A stretch of 64,000 nt of DNA from Cyanobacteria bacterium SIG26 (GTDB lineage Bacteria > Cyanobacteriota > Vampirovibrionia > Gastranaerophilales > Gastranaerophilaceae), in NCBI GenBank assembly GCA_015152555.1, contig SUTS01000009.1, positions 1 through 64,000 on the forward strand. The letters run 5' to 3'. The notes beneath the pieces were generated by a model. That model searched no databases and was not told the origin of the DNA. It saw only the letters and a list, made by a program, of their open reading frames with translations. The translations under genes were made by a program, and so were the position numbers. Shown one piece after another: positions 27,965-36,199 of the stretch; positions within the stretch are counted from its first letter, which is position 1, and each line of letters opens with the position of its first letter.

Positions 27965-29058
27965 TAAATTTCTTCTAATATTAAAACTTGTTTTGGAATA
28001 GAATTTATTATTGACTCTGACATATCAAAAGCTCCTGCATTCAACAAATCCTCTTTTGCTAAATCATCTTGACCTAATTTTTGATAAATTTGAGCACGCT
28101 CCAAATATAATCTATCTTTCAGTAAGAAAATTCTATCACCATCTGCTCGCGATAATAATTCAGAATAAACCATTAAAGCGTTATCATAATCATTGATATT
28201 ATACAAAAATTGTGCTTTATCCCACAAAAAAGCATCTTTTTCATAGTCACTAATCGCATTTGATATCGCATTATCAAAATCAACCAATGCACCTTCATAA
28301 TCGTTAGTATAATATTTTACATAAATTTTATTATCAAAATCAGTTGAATCTGACAAGTCAGTTTCCAACTTATATGCTTTATCATAATCTTTTATAGCTC
28401 CTGCATAGTCCTTTAAACTAAATTTTGCATAAGCCCTTAAAGAATACCATTCAGGCAATATCGGAAACGCAATTGACCCAACTGATGTTATTTTTATTGC
28501 ATCATTATACTTTCCCTCTATTATATATTTATGCGCCAATTTTAACGGAGAACCTACAGAAATAAATAATCCAACACATAACAAAACAACCATAACCTTA
28601 GTTAGTTCAAACTTGAACAGATGATAATATTCGCTGTCAATAAGACCGGAGCTTTTAAACCTTGTTTTACGAAACTCACCAAAATTAGATTTCAAAACCC
28701 GTTCAAAAATTTTTGTACTGACAATTGTAATAATAAAATGTAAAAGAATGATTATTAATAAAACTCCGACGCAATTTAAAATTGGATTATTATTAACAAA
28801 ATGCCAAAAATTAGGAAAAACCAATCCGTACAAAACACCAATGAAAGCTAAAAATATTAATACCGCACTAATTCGTTTATGGATTCTTATATAACGCCAA
28901 ATTCGGTCAAGTTCGATAGTCTTTAACTTCACATCAAATTCATACCCCAAAGAGGTTTCATTTACCGACTTAATTATTGTTTTATTATCAGGTGTGTAAC
29001 AATAAAAATCCATCGGTGAATTATTATATAGCATTTTAAAAAAATTAAAATTTGACAT
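27964..29058 (-). CDS. TPR-repeat membrane protein
   Basis: A 364-aa protein with about three hydrophobic segments (two at about 65-110, one at about 155-173), followed by four or so tetratricopeptide-like repeats. LRAYAKFSLKDYAGAIKDYDKAYKL is the clearest, then YTNDYEGALVDFDNAI, YNINDYDNALMVYSELL and YQKLGQDDLAKEDLLNAG. TPRs bind partner proteins; the target is unknown. I chose ATG 29058 because AGGGAA lies 8 nt upstream; a start at 29103 would add 15 residues without a ribosome-binding site. It follows nadE by about 50 nt on the same strand and may be co-transcribed. Confidence 0.75.
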   Translation of the reverse strand: MSNFNFFKMLYNNSPMDFYCYTPDNKTIIKSVNETSLGYEFDVKLKTIELDRIWRYIRIHKRISAVLIFLAFIGVLYGLVFPNFWHFVNNNPILNCVGVLLIIILLHFIITIVSTKIFERVLKSNFGEFRKTRFKSSGLIDSEYYHLFKFELTKVMVVLLCVGLFISVGSPLKLAHKYIIEGKYNDAIKITSVGSIAFPILPEWYSLRAYAKFSLKDYAGAIKDYDKAYKLETDLSDSTDFDNKIYVKYYTNDYEGALVDFDNAISNAISDYEKDAFLWDKAQFLYNINDYDNALMVYSELLSRADGDRIFLLKDRLYLERAQIYQKLGQDDLAKEDLLNAGAFDMSESIINSIPKQVLILEEI

Positions 29059-29111
29059 TAAATATTTCCCTATTTTTGATAATTTTAACATAAATTTTTG
29101 CATTGAAAAAT

Positions 29112-30818
29112 TTATGAAAAAATCTTAATCTTTTGTTGAAGTTCACAACCTGCCAAACCTTTGTAATTTATACCACTAGAGGTTATTGGTTGAGAATATA
29201 TTTGTGGATTTATTGAGTGGTCATCTGTAATTATTGCAGGTGGTAAAATTGACCATTTGTAATGCGAAGTTGACATTCTTTTATAAAATTTCTCAAGCCA
29301 CTGTATTTTTTGTTCTTTAGAAATGTTTTCCTTGCTTTCATAAAGGAATTTCGAATTGAGCATTTGTTCATAAGTTTCATTATTATTTTCTATTCTAAAA
29401 ATAATTTCATCCAAAAATTCATAAGGCATCAACGCATCTTCTGCATTTAGCGTTTTACCTGTATTTGGATCAATCGCAAGCTCAGCCCCGGGTTTTTTAA
29501 GAATAATTGATTCCGGAATTGCATTTTTTTGCGCACGATTTTTGTTAAGCCATCTTGCAAGTGCGAATAATTTGGTTTTGGTGACATCAGCAATCAAAGC
29601 AACCCCGCCTGACATATCACCGTTTATTGTCGCATATCCCATATAGCTTTCTGATTTATCAGATGTTGCAATCGGTAAACAACTTCCAAATTCATTACTT
29701 ATCCCCCACAAATACATTGCTCTTGAACGGGCTTGTATATTGTCCATTGTGAAAGATTGCTTATATCTACAATCCCAATTTTTTTCGATATTACTAAACA
29801 GTTTTTGGAAATTATTATCACAAATATTTACCATATCTTTTATAGACGCTTGTGCAAAATTTATCTTCAAATTTTGTGCAAGTTCTTCAGCATCAGATTT
29901 ACTTTCTTGACTTGTCAATTTCGAAGGCATACTTATACCATATACATTTTCAGGACCTAAAGCATCCGCCAATATAACCGCACAAACCGTTGAATCAAGC
30001 CCTCCGGACAACCCCAAAACAGCTCGTTTAAATCCTATTTTAGCAAAATAATCTTTAATACCTAAAACCAATGTTTTATAAGTTCGTTCCAAATCAGCCC
30101 CATAATCAAGTGAAAAACCTTTTTGAATTTGAGCTGAAGGTTTATTAATAACGGATTTTGCAGAATTAAACGGATCAAATATAACAAAATCTTCTTCAAA
30201 AAATTTTGCACAATCAATTAAATCCCCATTCTTATTAAAAACTCGACTTAACCCATCATAAACAAAACTATCAGTTGCCCCAACCAAATCAACATATATA
30301 ACAGGTTTTGTAAAAGTTTTTGCAATATTGGATAAGTTATTATTTAGTAACGATTCTTTGTTTATTGAGGTATGTTTTGCACAAACATTGATTATAGCAT
30401 CAAATTCATCGTCAAAATTATTTGCAAAAACTTCTCCGATAGTTATATAAAAATTTAGGCCTAAAATTTCAACTATTTGAGGTTTTGATTTATTTATAAT
30501 TTGTTTAATTTCACCACAACTAATAATTGCAACCGAATTTTGGCAATCTTTATCATAAAACCCAATAATAGCTGTCGTATTTGTTGTCATTTTAGCGATT
30601 TCTTTCAACCAAATTAAATTTTGTTCAACTATTATCGGAAATCGTTTTACTGCATCATCAAGCCCAACACCCACCAGTGCCAACTCAGGAAACACTACCA
30701 CCTCAATATTGTTTTCTTGAACCTCTTTTATTTTCTCGATTATTTTTTTTGCATTAAACTCAATATCACCGGATTTAGTATTAATTTGAGCGATTGCAAA
30801 TTTATGATTTTTTGCCAT
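29112..30818 (-). CDS. nadE: NAD+ synthetase with degenerate glutaminase (nitrilase) domain
   Basis: The last step of NAD synthesis: amidation of nicotinate-adenine dinucleotide with ATP. The C-terminal domain is intact, with the pyrophosphatase loop SGGLDST (271-277), TSDKSE and GDMSGG. The N-terminal nitrilase-like domain (1-215) normally hydrolyses glutamine with a Glu-Lys-Cys triad. Glu45 (FPELALVG) is kept, but where the family has ICED the sequence reads IGEV (127-130), so the nucleophilic Cys is Gly. VDLVGATDSFVYDGLS confirms the alignment on the other side. The enzyme may therefore use free ammonia. ATG 30818 has GAGGAA upstream; six codons of extension to 30836 are unlikely. Confidence 0.93.
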   Translation of the reverse strand: MAKNHKFAIAQINTKSGDIEFNAKKIIEKIKEVQENNIEVVVFPELALVGVGLDDAVKRFPIIVEQNLIWLKEIAKMTTNTTAIIGFYDKDCQNSVAIISCGEIKQIINKSKPQIVEILGLNFYITIGEVFANNFDDEFDAIINVCAKHTSINKESLLNNNLSNIAKTFTKPVIYVDLVGATDSFVYDGLSRVFNKNGDLIDCAKFFEEDFVIFDPFNSAKSVINKPSAQIQKGFSLDYGADLERTYKTLVLGIKDYFAKIGFKRAVLGLSGGLDSTVCAVILADALGPENVYGISMPSKLTSQESKSDAEELAQNLKINFAQASIKDMVNICDNNFQKLFSNIEKNWDCRYKQSFTMDNIQARSRAMYLWGISNEFGSCLPIATSDKSESYMGYATINGDMSGGVALIADVTKTKLFALARWLNKNRAQKNAIPESIILKKPGAELAIDPNTGKTLNAEDALMPYEFLDEIIFRIENNNETYEQMLNSKFLYESKENISKEQKIQWLEKFYKRMSTSHYKWSILPPAIITDDHSINPQIYSQPITSSGINYKGLAGCELQQKIKIFS

Positions 30819-30868
30819 AATTTCCTCTATCTGCATTTCTAGAATTAATTATATACAAAAATCCAAAA

Positions 30869-32557
30869 TTATAATAGTGATTTTATATATAAAATTTCCT
30901 CTCCTGACAAATTAAATATTTGAAAAATTTTATCATCAGTTAAATCTTCTAACTCCTGAGCACTTAACTTAGGGAAAGGCAGTTCCATCAAATTATTTTT
31001 AAGTATTTTGAGCTCATTAAACCTTTTTGTGTAAATATATTGAAAAACTGTTGAATTCAAAAAAGTCATAACATTTTTTACTGAATAATTAGAGATTTTA
31101 GGTATCAAAACATTTGCACTGTTTAAAAACAAACGCTGCTTGTCATCATAAGCAAAAATAAGTTTTTTAGAAATAAACTTATAAACAAGTTTTTCTTTTG
31201 CATTATAAATACAATCCGGCGCAACCTGTTGAAAATTATCTCGTTGATAATCAATAAAAAGATCACTGTCTATAATCTCATTCTTTTTTATATTTTTCCC
31301 CGAATATATTTTTTTCGGATTTAGCATATTTTGCGAAATTTTTGATATATGTTTTTCATTATTTCCTGTTACAATTCCAAGTCCCCACTTACTGTTATCT
31401 TTTAAGGTAATATGCGGCACTGAATAAATTTTTTCTATGATTTCAACATCTTTATTATCCATTATAGAAAATTTATTATACGGATTTTTTTCATAATATT
31501 TTTGAGATAAAGTCATAATTTTATTTGCCGAAATTTTTATTTGATTATTTTGTGCTGATTGCTTTTTTAAATTAAGCGTAACGACATTAGTCAAAACACC
31601 ACTAAAAGCCCTATTATGTAAAACAATTTCATTAACAGATAAATTATCCAAAATAAACTTTCTTATATCTTGGTGAGTTTTAACATTCAAAATTGATTCC
31701 GGCAGTATAAACGTTAATTGCCCTTCTTTTTTTACCAGAGTTGTTGATTGAACAATAAAATATGAAAATATTTCATCCGATTTAATTTGTGAAAATAAAT
31801 TTTTATATTCTTGTTTTGTAATTGCTCCCCAAGGAGGATTTGTTGCAATAATGTCAAAAGTTATATCAAAAGGTTTATCAAGTAAAAAATCGCAATTGAA
31901 AATATTTGGACGGAATTTTTTGTTTTTAAATTGAATAATTAAATTAATTTTTGCAATAAAGCAAGCTGTTTTATCTAAATCACAACCAAAAATATTATTT
32001 GGATCGGTAATTTTTTCACAAACGGCTAACAAAAAACTTCCTGTCCCGCAACAAGGGTCCAAAAATTTATCGGTACATTTTATATTATGAGTGCTTTTTT
32101 TAACAATTTTGTATGGTGTATAATAAGACCCCTTTATGTTTTTACTACCTTCAAGCATCAGTGATTGGTATACAATCCCTAAAAAATCCCTTTCTTTTGG
32201 TATTTCAAGTTCTAATAAATTTTGATTAATATTTTTATTTGTATAATTGTTTAAAATTTCAATAATATACTCATTATCTGAAATAGGATTTTTTTCTAAA
32301 TTTATAAGCTTGTACTGTGTGAGTAGATTAATTGCGAGGGTATAAATTGTAGAGTCTATATCTGTTGAGAGCTCTAATATTTTTTCAAGTGATTGTTCGG
32401 TATTTGGATTTGTATAATACTCAACCGGTAAAATTTTTTTTGTTGAATACCTTTTGTTCGCACGTTTAGACAGTTTAGAAAGCAGTTCTTTAGGTTCAAC
32501 TCCTAATCTGTCCCAATTTTTTTTTGTTGCTTTTGAAATTAAAATACTTTCTTGCAT
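30869..32557 (-). CDS. Adenine-specific DNA methyltransferase (Eco57I/TaqI-like)
   Basis: A 562-aa N6-adenine methyltransferase of the gamma type. SAM-binding motif I is LDPCCGTGSF (166-175), preceded by GSYYTPYKIV; catalytic motif IV is NPPWG (240-244). The C-terminal 200 residues, with KWGLGIVTGNN and a TaqI-like specificity region ending in LPFPKLSAQE, should recognise DNA. No PD-(D/E)xK nuclease motif is seen in the first 120 residues, and no restriction gene lies nearby, so it looks solitary. It has a predicted leaderless promoter (extended -10 TGCTAAGAT, 6 nt before ATG). It could protect, regulate, or be a relic of a restriction-modification system. Confidence 0.88.
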   Translation of the reverse strand: MQESILISKATKKNWDRLGVEPKELLSKLSKRANKRYSTKKILPVEYYTNPNTEQSLEKILELSTDIDSTIYTLAINLLTQYKLINLEKNPISDNEYIIEILNNYTNKNINQNLLELEIPKERDFLGIVYQSLMLEGSKNIKGSYYTPYKIVKKSTHNIKCTDKFLDPCCGTGSFLLAVCEKITDPNNIFGCDLDKTACFIAKINLIIQFKNKKFRPNIFNCDFLLDKPFDITFDIIATNPPWGAITKQEYKNLFSQIKSDEIFSYFIVQSTTLVKKEGQLTFILPESILNVKTHQDIRKFILDNLSVNEIVLHNRAFSGVLTNVVTLNLKKQSAQNNQIKISANKIMTLSQKYYEKNPYNKFSIMDNKDVEIIEKIYSVPHITLKDNSKWGLGIVTGNNEKHISKISQNMLNPKKIYSGKNIKKNEIIDSDLFIDYQRDNFQQVAPDCIYNAKEKLVYKFISKKLIFAYDDKQRLFLNSANVLIPKISNYSVKNVMTFLNSTVFQYIYTKRFNELKILKNNLMELPFPKLSAQELEDLTDDKIFQIFNLSGEEILYIKSLL

Positions 32558-32563
32558 AAAATT

Positions 32564-32572
32564 ATCTTAGCA
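32564..32572 (-). promoter_or_regulatory. Extended -10 box of a predicted leaderless promoter (methylase)
   Basis: On the minus strand TGC-TAAGAT ends 6 nt before the ATG at 32557. No Shine-Dalgarno is present. Confidence 0.5.
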
Positions 32573-32595
32573 TATTCTTTTATAAAAAGATATTT

Positions 32596-32604
32596 TGTTA
32601 TATT
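32596..32604 (+). promoter_or_regulatory. Extended -10 box for the M48-like gene
   Basis: TGT-TATATT matches the TGnTATAAT extended -10. Transcription would start near 32611 and leave room for the AAGGAGAA ribosome-binding site before the ATG at 32637. Confidence 0.5.
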
Positions 32605-32636
32605 ATGTAAGAGTGTATTTAAGAAGGAGAAAATGT

Positions 32637-33434
32637 ATGAAAAAAGTTTTATTAAGTGTTATTATGGCGTTTGCTGTTATAGCTCCAACTTATGCAGCTT
32701 ATGATGCATCAGCTCAAGTGCAAACTGTTGGACCAAATTTGTTGACAAAAAACGGAATTGTGGCTACTGATGTAAAATTTGCGGTTGTTTCAGATGTAGC
32801 AGATAATTCTAATTATGCAACTACAAAAACTGTAAATGTTTCATCTGCGGATTTGGCGTTTGCGGGAAATGATAATGAAGTTGCTGCGGTTGTCGCAAAT
32901 GAATTGGGGCATATTATTATCGGACATGGTACAAGATCTAAAGTTGTAAATTTGTTGCAAGTAACAACAAATACTCAAATAACAACTAATGAAACTGCTT
33001 CAACTTTGGTAAATAATTATAAGGTTACAAAAGAAGACAAAGAAGCTGATGTTGTTGCCGCAAATTTAATGGTTACAGCAGGTTACAATCCGCTTGCAAT
33101 TATTGTTGTTCAAACAAAACAAACAGGCACATATTGGGAAACCCTACAAGGCAAACCTGCAAATGCCGATAGAGCTATGAGTGCGTACAATTATATCAGT
33201 TATGCATATCCGGAAAAGGTAAAAGCCGGTTATGGTTGCAATGAGTACAGAAATTTTGTAGCATACGCAGATCCTATTGTAAAAGAAAGACAAGCTAATA
33301 CAAAACAAGAAAAAAAGAATACAAAAGAACAAGAAAAAGCAAAGAAAAATAGCACATCACAATTGACTAAATTCAGAAACCGTGGCGGTCAAAGTGGTTG
33401 GGATGCCGCATATAGCATACTTAATGCACAATAG
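32637..33434 (+). CDS. Secreted M48-like metallopeptidase homologue with degenerate active site
   Basis: A 265-aa protein with a clear signal peptide (MKKVLLSVIMAFAVIAPTYA). The core follows M48 peptidases: VVANELGHIIIGHG in the place of the zinc motif and KEADVVAANLMVTAGYNP around the third ligand (Glu136). The zinc motif HExxH reads N-E-L-G-H (Asn88 to His92): the first His is Asn, so zinc binding and catalysis are doubtful. The C-terminal third is a Lys/Glu/Gln-rich linker and a Gly/Trp tail (GGQSGWDAAYSIL). ATG at 32637 follows AAGGAGAA. It may be an inactive binding or chaperone-like homologue. An XRE regulator gene follows 27 nt downstream. Confidence 0.82.
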   Translation: MKKVLLSVIMAFAVIAPTYAAYDASAQVQTVGPNLLTKNGIVATDVKFAVVSDVADNSNYATTKTVNVSSADLAFAGNDNEVAAVVANELGHIIIGHGTRSKVVNLLQVTTNTQITTNETASTLVNNYKVTKEDKEADVVAANLMVTAGYNPLAIIVVQTKQTGTYWETLQGKPANADRAMSAYNYISYAYPEKVKAGYGCNEYRNFVAYADPIVKERQANTKQEKKNTKEQEKAKKNSTSQLTKFRNRGGQSGWDAAYSILNAQ

Positions 33435-33449
33435 GATAATTAAATAAAG

Positions 33450-33455
33450 TATAGT
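33450..33455 (+). promoter_or_regulatory. -10 box of a predicted leaderless promoter (XRE gene)
   Basis: TATAGT ends 6 nt before the ATG at 33462, and no Shine-Dalgarno is seen. Confidence 0.4.
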
Positions 33456-33461
33456 TGTAAT

Positions 33462-33695
33462 ATGAAATACAGAAACATCGGGAAATACATTAGGCAGAAG
33501 AGATTACTAGCGAACATTTCGCTTAATTCTTTTGCATTCAGCAATGATATCGACCCGGCTATACTTTCAAGAATTGAAACTCAACAACAAAATATAAAAC
33601 TGAATATTCTTGAAAAAATTGCAAATGGATTTGAAATGACACCAGCACAATTTCTTACAGAATTTGAAGCAACAAATGGCGGAGCTTATGATTAA
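33462..33695 (+). CDS. XRE-family helix-turn-helix regulator
   Basis: A 77-aa protein that is a single Cro/C1-type HTH: IGKYIRQKRLLANISLNSFAFSNDIDPAILSRIETQQQNIKLNILEKIANGFEMTPAQFL covers the five helices. The recognition helix is around DPAILSRIE. Short XRE proteins of this form are often autoregulatory or control a neighbour; the gene just upstream (M48-like) is the nearest candidate target. No ribosome-binding site precedes the ATG; TATAGT lies 6 nt before it. Its stop codon lies within the shared terminator. Confidence 0.88.
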   Translation: MKYRNIGKYIRQKRLLANISLNSFAFSNDIDPAILSRIETQQQNIKLNILEKIANGFEMTPAQFLTEFEATNGGAYD

Positions 33696-33710
33696 GCTCC
33701 GCCATTATTT
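33675..33710. terminator. Bidirectional intrinsic terminator
   Basis: AATGGCGGAGCTTA (33675-33688) pairs perfectly with TAAGCTCCGCCATT (33693-33706). The 14-bp stem includes the XRE gene stop codon and serves the convergent cupin gene as well. Confidence 0.85.
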
Positions 33711-33712
33711 AA

Positions 33713-34018
33713 TTAAACCTTAATGATAAAGAATTTACTATCCTTTTTCGCCCAAACTTTATGTTGACAATCTTTTTTGAACATAATAATTTCACCTTTA
33801 TCAAGTTTAAATTTTTCGGCGTCAAAATGGATTTCGATTTCGCCGTCTATCATATACAATGCTGCATCAGCTATCGCTGTATGTGTATCTATAATCTCAT
33901 CTTTTTTCAAGGCTACAATATTAAAACTACTGTCTTCTTTTTGCAGTAGTGTTTCTTTTTTATATTTTTCTTCGCCTAGTTCAATGATATCTTTAGCTTT
34001 TAAAACATTATAAAACAT
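33713..34018 (-). CDS. Cupin-domain protein
   Basis: A 101-aa single-domain cupin. The barrel strands are visible as IVALKKDEIIDTHTAIADAALYMIDGEIEIHFDAEKFKLDKGEIIMFKKDCQHKVWAKKDSKFFII. The usual metal-binding motif 1 (G-x5-H-x-H) is reduced to DTHTA, while His is present in motif 2 (CQHKV), so the metal site is incomplete or altered. Function unknown; such small cupins often bind small ligands. A strong AAGGAGGT ribosome-binding site precedes the ATG. Confidence 0.82.
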   Translation of the reverse strand: MFYNVLKAKDIIELGEEKYKKETLLQKEDSSFNIVALKKDEIIDTHTAIADAALYMIDGEIEIHFDAEKFKLDKGEIIMFKKDCQHKVWAKKDSKFFIIKV

Positions 34019-34216
34019 ATTACCTCCTTAAATTTGTACATAAATATTTAATCTAAAATTTATCCGAAATACATTCCCTTGCCGGTAATTTTTTGGAGAA
34101 TATATAAGAAGATTAAGATTTGTAACGATAAATAAAGTATATATACGATTTATAGCAAATATACCTCAGGTTTATTTTTTATATATATAAGGGAATAATT
34201 TTAGGAGATTTTGAAA

Positions 34217-35095
34217 TTGACAGGAATTTTAGGATCAATATCTGGATTAGAAGCACTTAATAACGGTATTTATGTATCCAGTATGGCATATAGAAACCGT
34301 GTTGATTCTCTTGGTGGTCCCGCAGAATATTTTAATTATAATACAATAATTAACACGCTTCCTGTATCTAATCATAAAACTCACTTGTTAGATATTGCGC
34401 AAGAATATTTAGGATATATTGAAGTTACGAAAAGAGAATATAGAAATTTAACACCTGAAGAAAGAAAGCATACTCAAGGATCAGTTATTCCTAAAGGATA
34501 CTCTATCAATGACCAATTTTGCGCTCATACTGTTAGCACAATTTCAAAAAAAGCAGGTATGAATATTGGTGCTCATAAATATTCTGTATCCAGTTTTATT
34601 AATTGGGCTCAAGGCAGAGGTACTTGGAATTCATTACCAAATGATTTAGTTAATTGCACCAATCCTAATAATATTAAAGATTTTAGAAAAGATAGAAATG
34701 TCTATATTCATAAGCATTTAAAAGAAATGAAAGAAGGCGATTTTATCGTTTGGAAAAGTTCATCCTTTTATGTAAATACTCAAAACGGTTATGAAAAAAC
34801 TTATAGTTCTCATATAGGAATTATTGAATCTATTAATTTAGAAAAGGGTACAGTTACCGTAATTGAAGGTAATGCGAATGATTATATCAGTGGTGAAGAT
34901 TACGAATGTAAAAAAGTTACAAATAAAAAAGAAGGCAAAAACGGAGCTCAAGCGGTAGGCGAATTCCAAGAAGCCAATCGTCGTGATGGTATTATTCGCA
35001 AAGTTTACACAATAAGTGATTTGGCAAAATTCGGATATACCGGTTTCATTTCAAATCAAGATATTGTGCCTAAAAAAATAAATGTAGCTGCGTAG
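34217..35095 (+). CDS. CHAP/NlpC-P60-like cysteine peptidase or amidase
   Basis: A 292-aa protein. A papain-like CHAP arrangement is visible: the segment HLLDIAQEYLGYIEV, the nucleophile Cys102 in DQFCAHTVSTISKKAG, then EGDFIVWK, the catalytic His199 in SSHIGIIES, and a polar VIEGNAND (218-222). CHAP enzymes cut peptidoglycan peptides. There is no signal peptide, so export, if any, is unconventional, or it acts on an internal substrate. Start is TTG at 34217, 9 nt after AGGAG; the TTG two codons earlier is too close to it. It is a single-gene unit, convergent with the permease gene at 35098. Confidence 0.78.
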   Translation: MTGILGSISGLEALNNGIYVSSMAYRNRVDSLGGPAEYFNYNTIINTLPVSNHKTHLLDIAQEYLGYIEVTKREYRNLTPEERKHTQGSVIPKGYSINDQFCAHTVSTISKKAGMNIGAHKYSVSSFINWAQGRGTWNSLPNDLVNCTNPNNIKDFRKDRNVYIHKHLKEMKEGDFIVWKSSSFYVNTQNGYEKTYSSHIGIIESINLEKGTVTVIEGNANDYISGEDYECKKVTNKKEGKNGAQAVGEFQEANRRDGIIRKVYTISDLAKFGYTGFISNQDIVPKKINVAA

Positions 35096-35097
35096 AA

Positions 35098-35922
35098 TTA
35101 TTCTTTTACTCCACCTTGCAGAATGTCGTTGATAAAGTATTTTTTACCAAGTAAAAAGACAGCAATTACGGGGATAGCACAAATTACTGAACAAGCTAAC
35201 AAATCGCCCCATAGTGTTATTTCTCTAAAACTTCCTTTAAATATCGCCAGTCCTACAGGTAGGGTTCTCATAGATTCTGTATTTGTGACAATAAGTGGCC
35301 ACATAAAACTATTCCAACTTGTTACAAAGGTAAATATTGCAAGGGTCGCAACAGCAGGTAGAGCAAGAGGTAATGCAATTTTAAAAAATGTGGTAAAGAT
35401 ATTGCACCCATCTATTTTTGCAGAGTCTTCCAAATCTTTAGGTAGCCCTAAAAAATATTGGCGCATCATAAATACTCCAAACCCTCCAAATAATGCCGGC
35501 AAAATTAGTGCTTGATATGTATTTATCCAACCAAATTGTCGCATTAGGAAAAATAAAGGTATAATGTTTACCTGTGGCGGAATTAACATTGTTATTAGGA
35601 TTACGAGAAAAATTGCATCTCGAAATTTAAACTTCAACCTTGCAAAGGCATAACCAGCCATTGATGAAATAAAAACCTGCCCTATCGTTGTTATAATTGC
35701 AACAAACAGACTATTTATAAAATATTTCCACAACGGTATCTTATCAAAAACATTTGAATAATTTTCTAAAGTAATTGGTGTATAAATTAACTTACCACCC
35801 TGATTGAATATCTCTCCATTTGGTACGAGAGAAAGATTTATCATCGCAAAAAAGGGGTAAAGCATACTAATTGCTATTGCAATTAAACAAAAATATCCAA
35901 GCGTCTTTCTCCAATTAATCAT
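35098..35922 (-). CDS. Carbohydrate ABC transporter permease (MalG type)
   Basis: A 274-aa inner-membrane protein with six transmembrane segments. The EAA loop that docks the ATPase is present as EDSAKIDGCNIFTTFFKIALPLALP (about 188-212), and GYAFARLKF and NSLFVAIITT are typical of MalG/AraQ-like permeases (CUT1 family). Such permeases work with a second permease, a binding protein and an ATPase, none of which is next to it here. Start is ATG 35922; TGT-TATAAT lies 6 nt upstream and there is no Shine-Dalgarno, so the mRNA is probably leaderless. The sugar substrate cannot be told. Confidence 0.9.
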   Translation of the reverse strand: MINWRKTLGYFCLIAIAISMLYPFFAMINLSLVPNGEIFNQGGKLIYTPITLENYSNVFDKIPLWKYFINSLFVAIITTIGQVFISSMAGYAFARLKFKFRDAIFLVILITMLIPPQVNIIPLFFLMRQFGWINTYQALILPALFGGFGVFMMRQYFLGLPKDLEDSAKIDGCNIFTTFFKIALPLALPAVATLAIFTFVTSWNSFMWPLIVTNTESMRTLPVGLAIFKGSFREITLWGDLLACSVICAIPVIAVFLLGKKYFINDILQGGVKE

Positions 35923-35928
35923 AGAGAA

Positions 35929-35937
35929 ATTATAACA
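35929..35937 (-). promoter_or_regulatory. Extended -10 box of a predicted leaderless promoter (permease)
   Basis: On the minus strand TGT-TATAAT, a perfect extended -10, ends 6 nt before the ATG at 35922. Confidence 0.6.
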
Positions 35938-36029
35938 TATAAACACTTATAAAAAACACCAACAAAAATTAAATACTATTCTTTTATTATTCACTTCACA
36001 AAATACCCCCTATCCAAAACCACAAAACA

Positions 36030-36052
36030 AAAAGGGGCTCTTCGCCCCTTTT
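36030..36052. terminator. Intrinsic terminator between two divergent genes
   Basis: AAAAGGGGC (36030-36038), loop TCTTC, GCCCCTTTT (36044-36052). A 9-bp stem with A/T flanks on both sides, so it works either way. It lies between divergent gene starts, where no annotated gene needs a terminator; see findings. Confidence 0.75.
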
Positions 36053-36199
36053 CATTCTTTTGAACAAAAATACAGTATTTTTAACTGATATTAATATTAT
36101 AACGTGTATTGATACCGATTTCAACTGTTGTGGTAAAAATTTTTTTAGACATAACAAAAATTATTTTTAGGGGTTTTGATATTATAGGAGAAATTTCTA

